64,000 bases of DNA from Tenrec ecaudatus. Taxonomy: Eukaryota > Chordata > Mammalia > Afrosoricida > Tenrecidae. The DNA lies in NCBI RefSeq assembly GCF_050624435.1, contig NC_134534.1, forward strand, positions 66,487,501-66,551,500, in the 5' to 3' direction. Below, one piece after another: positions 57,108 to 64,000 of the stretch. Positions within the stretch are counted from its first letter, which is position 1. Every line of letters starts with the position of its first letter. The position numbers and the translations under genes are program-made. Below the pieces are notes generated by a model. It ran no database searches, was not told the origin of the DNA, and worked only from the letters and a program-made list of their open reading frames with translations.

Positions 57108-58560
57108 TATATAATTTTATTGGGGGCTCATACAACTCTTATCACGATGCATACATACATCAATTGTATAAAGAACATTTGTACATTTGTTACCCTCATC
57201 ATTCTCATAACACTTGCTCTCCACGTAAGCCACTGGCATCAGTTCATTTTTCCTCCTCCTTCCGCACTACACCCTCCATCATGAGCCCTTGATAATTTAT
57301 AAATTATTATTTTGTCATATCTTAAACTGTCCAATGTCTCCCGTCACCCACTTTTCTGTTGTCTGTCACCAAGGGAGGTTATATGTAGATCCCTATAATA
57401 GGTTCCCCCTTTCTCCCCAAGCATCCGTCCACCTTCCCTGTATCGCTACTCTCACCACTGGTCCTAAAGGGATCATCCATCCTGGATTCTCTGTGTTTCC
57501 AGTTCCTATCTGTTTCAGTGTACATCCTCTGGTCTAGCCAGATTTATAAGGTGGAATTGTGATCATGATAGGAGGCAGAGGGGAGGAAGCATTTAGGAAC
57601 TAGAGGAAAGTTGTATGTTTCATTGTTGCTACATTGCACCCTGACTGGCTTGTCTCCTCCCTGAGACCCTTCTGTAAGGGGATGTCCAGTTGGCTACAGA
57701 TGGGCTTGGGTCCCTACTCTGCACTCCTCCTCATTCATAATGATATAAATTTTATTCTTTGATTCCTGATACTTGATCCCTTTGACATCTCATGATCACA
57801 CAAGCTGGTGTGCTTCTTCCATGTGGGCTTTGTTGCTTCTGGGCTAGATGGCCGCTTGTTTACCTTCAGGCCTTTAATACCCCAGACACTATATCTTTTC
57901 ATAGCTGAGCACCATCAGCTTTCTTCACCACATTTGCTTATGAACTCATTTGTCTTCAGCAATCATATCAGGGAGGTGAGCACACAATGATATAAATTTT
58001 TGTTCTTTGATGCCTAATAACTGATTCCCTTCGGCACCTCGTAATCACACAGGATGGTGTACTTCTTCTGTGTGGGCTTTGTTGCTTCTCAGCTAGATGG
58101 CTGCTTGTTTACCTTCAAACCTTTAAGACCAGGCACCATCAGTTTTCTTCACCACATTTGCTTATGCACCTGCTTAGTCTTCAGCGATTGTGTCAGAAAG
58201 GTGAGCATCATGAAATGCCAGTTTAATAAAACAAAATATTCTTGCATTGAGGGAGTACTTGAGTGGAGGCCCAATGTTCATCTGCTGCCTTAATACTAAA
58301 CCTATACATATATGTACATAGATCTATATTCCAACCCTCAAATGTAAATATATTTACATACGTACATGCCTTTATTTAGACCTCTATAAATGCCCTTTGC
58401 CTCCTAGTTCTTTCCTCTATTTCCTTTGATTTTCCTCTTGTTCCACTATCATGCCAAGCCTTCATTTGGGTTTCAGTAATTCCTCTCTGTTACATTACCC
58501 TTGATCATGCCCTACCTGGCCTCCTACACCCTCCTCACCACCGCTTTGGATCACTTATTG
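57108..58560 (-). mobile_element. L1 3' UTR, antisense, with two 249-bp units
   Basis: The L1 terminus is at the left ('attttattgggggctcatac'). The unit marker 'tgtgggctttgttgcttct' occurs at 57822 and 58071. The right end ('cgctttggatcacttattgt') is the 5' truncation point within the 3' UTR. Confidence 0.85.
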
Positions 58561-58599
58561 TTCCCTTGTGAATGAACAGTTTTCAATAGAGCGTCTAAA

Positions 58600-58900
58600 C
58601 TGAAACATACTAGCAAGGAAGGGAAAACCATCTGTGTTTGAAAATTAGCTAATAGCAACCTTATGGATCACATCAGAACATTACCTGACTCCTTTGCTTT
58701 GGACATGTGAACAAAAGAGATCAATCACTGGAGAAGGACATCATGTTTGGTGACATAGAAGGCCAACAAAGCTTTCAGTAAGCTACACTGGTATAAAGGT
58801 GACAATGATGGCAAATTGTGAGGACAACCCAGGATGGGCAGCATTTGATTCTGTTGTATATGGGGTCATCACAAGTTCGTCATAATTAACTTGGCAGGAA
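58600..58900 (+). mobile_element. SINE/RTE hybrid, sense
   Basis: 'agctaatagcaaccttatgg' is SINE body. 'ttgctttggacatgtgaaca' to 'gagaaggacatcatgtttgg' and 'gggcagcatttgattctgtt' are the RTE 3' region. It resembles the copy at 40865-41185. Confidence 0.6.
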
Positions 58901-58904
58901 TTAA

Positions 58905-59720
58905 CAATATATATAGAGATATTAAAAATGTATATTGACTTCTTAGCTTTTTCTGCTAAGAGATCCAGAAGCAATACAAATCCAGTAACACTGACACACA
59001 TACAGTCCAATCTTGGGTTTTCAAAACCATTCATCACATAAAAAGAAACAGGAACTCTTAGAGAAATGACTGATTTTAGGGCTGGAGCGGAAACTATACA
59101 TGCTGTGCCTGGAACTTCCGTTCAACATAAAGTTAAGACATTTCTCCAAGAATGATGGAGTCACCAAGAGGTTTCCATTGCCCAAATCTAGGTATTATAA
59201 GCATCAAAACCTACAGAGATAGTAAAGGATTATTATTAGTCCAGAAGACCCACAATGATCCTCAACTCCTAACAGTCACACCCCAATGTGCAGTCCCCAC
59301 ACCCATGGATCCAGGAATGGACTGGGTACCCAAAAGAACACAGTGGAAACAACACTCTGTGACTTACCCAGTGGGGTCACCAAGGTACCGAGCTCCACCT
59401 TAGTCTCTGGGATTGCTCACTCTGAGGCAGAATTCATGCTGGAAGAACACTTGAATGGAAAGTCCCATGTGGAGAGATCTTCCACCCGCATGGTACCAAG
59501 TAGCTTGTTTAGAAACGGACCTCCCTGATGCAGCCAAATGTTCAGAGGAGGGCAGCCTAAACAGCAGCTGACTGGAACCCCTAGAGACTTGAGTCAGAAA
59601 GTACGAGTCACCAGCAGAATTCATGAGCCACTAGAAATCATAAAAAACAATCCATGGCAATGGTTTTAAGCCACATCTTTGGGTGATTTGCTATGAAATA
59701 TTGGTTTGTTTGTAGTTACA
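58905..59720. other. Unrecognised sequence
   Basis: No gene is recognised. 'ggttttaagccacatctttg' near 59665 resembles the end of old LTRs, but no full element can be drawn. Confidence 0.3.
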
Positions 59721-59721
59721 C

Positions 59722-60080
59722 TCATATATATATGAGAGAGTTTTATGTCCAGAAGTAATTATATAAAGAAAACATCTAGCCCAGTGAAACTCAAGTCCTT
59801 AAGATTGATACTTGTCCATAAGTCCCTCTCCAGATTCACAAAGCCCCCAAGCAATGATGCAGAGTACAGGAAGATCGCAGGCTGGTGTGAGCAGTCACAT
59901 GGATCTGAGGTCAGTGGAAACAGGACAGGACTCAGGCAGCTCTCAGGGGGTTCAGCTAAGAGGAAGTCAATAGTAGAGAGAGGGGGAGGTTCCCAGGATC
60001 CTCCTTATGAGAAGGCCACACCCACAAGTAGGCACCATAAACCTGTGACCTGATTGATAGGTTGGACACCACCCCTATAC
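59722..60080 (-). mobile_element. MaLR-like LTR, partial
   Basis: 'gagagttttatgtccagaag', 'aaagaaaacatctagcccag' and 'gtgacctgattgataggttg' are in family order, but both termini are worn or missing. Confidence 0.7.
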
Positions 60081-60084
60081 TTTT

Positions 60085-61565
60085 ATATATCTTCAAGTGT
60101 ACACATAGTTACATAAAATTATTTAACTTAAAAAAACTTATTTAACTAACACAATTGGTTAACAGATTTACCAGAGAATAAATAAGAATACACAAGTCCC
60201 TAAGAACATATAAATAGACATAAATAAAGGAAAATAAAAGTGTAAACTTACCTTCTTGAAGCAGATTTTAACAATATGGCTAAATTCTTATTGAAGGTCA
60301 TTTAAAATCCCAAAACCCCATCACATATGCGAAGATATTTAGGTAGAAAAGAAGAAAACGATTCTTAACATGTGATTCCTCTTTAAAAATGGATGCTTTA
60401 AAAAATTGGATGCTTTAACAGGATTGCTAAGTACCTTTTCAAGTCAGGACACATAGATTTGAAGCAGAACTTAGGACAAATAAATTTCTTTACACTATAA
60501 CATAGGTAAACATTGCAACGGGGCAAACAAAAAAATGCAAAGCTGTCTTGGACTGAAGCAAGGATGGGCTGAGCTATACAAGGAATGCATTCACATAAAA
60601 TAAATATAGGGACTTTGGGGAGAGAGAAACGCTAAGAGGAATTTGAGGGTAACATGTCCTATAATGTGACCCCAAAAGTCTCATCAGATGCTTGGTGTGC
60701 TTACAATTTTGGTAGAAATTGACAAAGAGGTAGAGTTTGCTTTTGATTAACAAGAAGCTGAAATCATCAGCCCTTGTGGATGAGAGAATCTCAGACAACT
60801 ACTGAGTTATATAAGAATACTTGTTAACATCACAAAGGGCTATCCGTATATGTAGCTTTGCAGGTATGTGTTTTCAGTTTAGTGGGTATATGTTTCTTTC
60901 TATTATAAAGAGTGATCATTTATGCAGCCAGGAATTAAAAAAAACTAGACATCATAATAAATTTAACAGGTTTCATAGACTAATCCACAGGCAAACAAAT
61001 TCATAAGGGGATGGGTAACAGTCTGTTCACTGGCTTTCTCTTAATACATGTGGTGAGTCATCTCTTCCCCTTAGTTTGCCATCTGTCATGGTTTAAAAAT
61101 CAGACCCAATTTAAAGAATTTACTTTTCTCCTTTTTATCTCTTTTTTATACTTTTGCATGAGAAAAATTGATCTAGTTCTCACACATTGATTGTTTGTAA
61201 ATGATAAAACATATTTTTCTAAAAGTCATTCTCTCTTGTTGTAAATCAGGCAACTTAGGTGACCTGCATGAGCTCATTAGATTGAAAGCGTGAGCCCTAG
61301 AATACCTAATTTTTATTAGACTGGATGAAGGTTTTGTTTGAGTTCTATGAGCAAGCAAGTGACATTTCAATTATGAACAGCCATGAAATAGCATGTATTT
61401 TTTGCTCTAGCAAAACAGGAAGCAATTCTAATCGGTCCTAGAAATCCATCGGTGTCCTTCCACATAGAAACCCATTGGGTTCTAGTTGGGGGTAACACTA
61501 AGTATCAAAGCCACATCCATAGCATTCTGTTCCAATGACTTCCTTCTAAATACAGTGCAGACAGC
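60085..61565. other. Unique AT-rich sequence
   Basis: No repeat or gene is recognised in this 1.5-kb stretch. Confidence 0.4.
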
Positions 61566-61569
61566 CTAT

Positions 61570-61728
61570 ACTGGTCATTTAAAGGTTGGAAGTTCATCCA
61601 GAGGCGTCTTGAGAGAAAAACCTGGAGATCTCCTTCAGAAAAGTTGCCGTTGAAAACTTCTGCTCAAGGCAACACAGCCCTTCTCCGACACACACAGGTG
61701 ACCACAAGCCGCAGTCAACTCAAAAGTG
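61570..61728 (+). mobile_element. Possible diverged AfroSINE, sense
   Basis: 'gtcatttaaaggttggaagt' and 'aagccgcagtcaactcaaaa' may be the B-box and tail parts. The match is weak. Confidence 0.4.
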
Positions 61729-61785
61729 GTATAAATATGTAGCAGATAATTGAACACTTTTGCCATCAGTACCTCCGGCCATCTT

Positions 61786-61960
61786 GAGAATAACTTCTTT
61801 TGTTGTTGTTGTTGTTTTAATTAATAAATCTTTTTATTGGGGCTCATACAACTCTTATCACAATCCATACATATACATACATCAATTGTATAAAGCACAT
61901 CTGTACATTCTTTGCCCTAATCATTTTCAAAGCATTTGCTCTCCACGAGAATAACTTCTT
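61786..61960 (-). mobile_element. Short L1 3'-end insertion with perfect 14-bp duplication
   Basis: The insert at 61800-61946 is the antisense L1 terminus with a T-rich tail at its left ('ttgttgttgttgttttaatt'). 'gagaataacttctt' occurs at 61786-61799 and 61947-61960 without mismatch. Confidence 0.9.
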
Positions 61961-62012
61961 AACTACCAAATCAAGAGGTCTCTTAAGATGGGAAGTGGAC
62001 CAAATGTACATG

Positions 62013-62533
62013 TGTGTGAGTCTGGGTCAACTAGAGAAAACAATCCACAGAAATTTATATATACAAATTTTATTTGATTTGAGAGTTTTACATAAAGGGT
62101 AAGTGTACATTAAGAAAGCATCCCTGCTCAGTGCTGTCCAAGCCCATAAGTCAAACATTAGCACATATATCAGACACAAAGTCCTCCTTCATCTCACAAA
62201 ACACATGCCATGATGCTGACTGCAGGAGCAAAGCCAGTCAGTGAATGTGTAAGCATCTCAGCACAGGCAGGGGTCTCCACACGGCTGCTCCAGCAACCAG
62301 GGCTGCATCAGGGTAGGTCCATGTGACTTCTCTCCAGGGACGTCTTGCAGGAAGTGAGCTTTGCCAGCTGAAGTACAACTGGCTAAGCAGCTGCACCCTG
62401 GTCTGACCACCAGAGAGCAAAAGACCGGAAAACCAGAGAGACGAGGCGCACAGAGCCATTTGGCTCTCTTCCCTTCGATTAACCCCACATGTGTTTATTG
62501 GCCAGGTTGGCACAATGAACCTTAACTATCTCA
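62013..62533 (-). mobile_element. MaLR-like solo LTR with perfect 5-bp duplication
   Basis: It starts 'tgtgtgagtctgggtcaact' and ends 'aactatctca'. 'acatg' lies at 62008-62012 and 62534-62538. It shares with the copy at 20273 the 'attaaccccacatgtgttta' block near its end, so these two form one subfamily. Confidence 0.85.
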
Positions 62534-62538
62534 ACATG

Positions 62539-62846
62539 GATTTCTAAAAAGTCTGTTGCTGCTGACTGAAAAAAATTTATTTACATTCAAAGCCATAATC
62601 TCTGTGCCAGATTTCTTCTGAAAAAGTGATCTCTTTGTGATTGAAAAAACTAATTTTCCTATTGGGTGTGTCTAATGGTGGTACAGATGTTTAGAGAGCA
62701 TTGCCCAGTGGTTTAAAAGGTACTGAGCCAAGAGCTTCCATTTCTCATATTGACATCTATTGGATTGCCATGTTGTCATCTTGTAGGAGAACTTTGAGCC
62801 CCAAAAAGTAATTCAAACATTCCATCAAGAAGCTGCTCACTCTCAG
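62539..62846. other. Unique sequence
   Basis: Nothing recognised. Confidence 0.35.
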
Positions 62847-63074
62847 CTCAAAGATAAAGCCAAACCCACTCTCTTTGAGCAGCTAGTAACTTAAACCTCC
62901 CTATCATCCGGACAGAGCAGAACTACTCCATAGAGTTTCTGAGGCTGGAATTGTTATAGAAGTCAGCTGCTTCCACTTTCTCCCATGGAGCAGCTGGTGG
63001 ATTTGAATCATGGACCTTTCAGTCAGCAGCCTGTTGCTTAACTCACTGTGCCACCAAGGCTCCTCAAAGAAAGA
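62847..63074 (-). mobile_element. AfroSINE with target duplication
   Basis: The SINE at 62859-63062 runs from 'gccaaacccactctctttga' to 'actgtgccaccaaggctc'. 'ctcaaagataaa' (62847-62858) and 'ctcaaagaaaga' (63063-63074) flank it, matching at 10 of 12. Confidence 0.85.
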
Positions 63075-63189
63075 TTTTTTTTTAAAGAGAGTATAAATCC
63101 TGTCCTTTCATGGATTCATTTGGAAAAACATATAAGCTGCTATCATGAAATATGGGCATCATAATGATGATGTAACATTTGAAATGACA

Positions 63190-63525
63190 CCGTAAGTTAT
63201 GGATTCAATGTGCACGCCACAAAGAAATCGGGCCTTTGATGATGTTGCCAATCATCATAAAGCCATATTATAGTAGAGGGGGCTGTAATCTCATCTGAGG
63301 GATATGAAAGAGGAGAATGGATACAAGTGCAGCTAGAGGAAAGACGTGGGTGTGGTGACACATCTGCAGTCTAAGGAGAGAGGGACAAGAAGATATTCCT
63401 CTGGATCCAGCAGAGAAGGGAACTGCCTGGCCACCATGGTGATTTAAGCTCATAGCATCCAGAACAGTGAGACAATAAATTTTTGTTCTTATAAGCCTCC
63501 CACTTTGTGGTACTAAAGCCAAAGA
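63190..63525 (+). mobile_element. Old LTR-like sequence
   Basis: 'gggcctttgatgatgttgcc', 'atagcatccagaacagtgag' and 'caataaatttttgttcttat' followed by 'aagcctcccactttgtggt' resemble the 3' half of an old mammalian LTR with its poly(A) signal. The boundaries are not defined. Confidence 0.5.
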
Positions 63526-63674
63526 AGATCATTCATCTCCTTAGCCAAATAGATGTTCACTCTGGGCTCAAAGAAAAATGGAGAGATATAAATCCTGTTC
63601 TTCTGTTTATTCATGTGGAAAAGTATATAACCTGCTGATTTGAAACCAGGGGTCCATCATGATGAAGATGCAGA

Positions 63675-64000
63675 ACTGGAAATGGTCTGGTCTTTCATGA
63701 GAAGGTATCTAGCAGCTTTATTTATTGGGGTGCTCTGGTGACTTTTTGTACGAAGCTTGGCTCCCTAGGTATTTCAAGAGAAGGAATCTCAGTAAATCTT
63801 ATTGCACAAGGGGAAAGGGATAAAAGACACAGGGCAGGAATGAACTAAACTTACTCAACTTTCCCAAGTGTTGGTCTCCTCACTTATGCAATGAGGGCGA
63901 CAGCACTAACCCCTGCAAGCAGGATCTCCTTGAAATGGTCACCTCAAGTCCACGAGGTTAGAACCCTCAGCGTCATTTTATTAGTGAGATGTCAAGCAGC
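63675..64000. other. Unique sequence to the window end
   Basis: Nothing recognised. Confidence 0.35.

Larger units (their letters stand above)
62833..63670 (+). repeat. Two direct copies of a roughly 130-bp segment
   Basis: 'gagtataaatcctgtccttt' to 'catcataatgatgatg' (63090-63172, preceded by 62833-62858 once the SINE is removed) recurs diverged at 63553-63668, with 'gatataaatcctgttcttct' and 'catcatgatgaagatg'. An LTR-like stretch lies between them. Confidence 0.6.

Overview
The window is mammalian nuclear DNA made almost entirely of interspersed repeats, with no spliced protein-coding gene that I can recognise. The repeat mix points to an afrotherian, most probably a tenrec such as Echinops telfairi. 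AfroSINE copies, ending in the 'atgagtcggaatcgactcgatggca' type of sequence, occur about twenty times. A BovB/RTE-type LINE with the 'gttgttaggtgc' 3' end is abundant. Three short hAT copies look like SPIN elements, a family known in tenrecs but not reported from all afrotherians. The species call is inference; the repeat families are read from the sequence.

The one recognisable gene-derived sequence is an intronless copy of ribosomal protein S24 at 7759-8275. It has an open 132-codon frame, a poly(A) remnant and near-perfect target-site duplications, so it is a processed retrocopy.

Layout. 0-10 kb: an L1 3' end, LTRs with a nested SPIN, a tRNA-Gly-headed SINE, the RPS24 retrocopy and an L1 ORF2 end. 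10-18.5 kb: mostly unique AT-rich DNA, with an L1 3' UTR split by a SPIN that has a perfect 8-bp duplication. 18.9-24.7 kb: a block of RTE copies in both orientations, including a nearly complete antisense copy broken by an LTR and an unidentified 0.8-kb insertion. 25-32 kb: L2 remains, an old L1 (ORF1 to ORF2 start), a short L1 piece with a perfect 14-bp duplication, and an antisense L1 5' half with ORF1. 32-45 kb: LTRs, RTE pieces, an L1 with decayed ORF2 and two longer unique stretches. 45-51 kb: RTE copies, one split by a solo LTR with 6-bp duplications. 52.5-58.6 kb: antisense L1 material, including an L1-like element that seems to have ORF1 but no ORF2 (HAL1-like). 58.6-64 kb: RTE/SINE hybrids, LTRs with 5-bp duplications and unique DNA.

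The dominant theme is nested retrotransposition. Many insertions still have visible target-site duplications: 5 bp for the MaLR-like LTRs, 6 bp for an ERV2-like LTR, 8 bp for SPIN and 12-15 bp for L1-driven events. I saw no CRISPR array, operon or prokaryotic feature, and no clear new biological system. The most interesting points are the structure of the young L1 lineage (ORF1-only form, variable 3' UTR repeat, shared antisense reading frame) and the intact RPS24 retrocopy.
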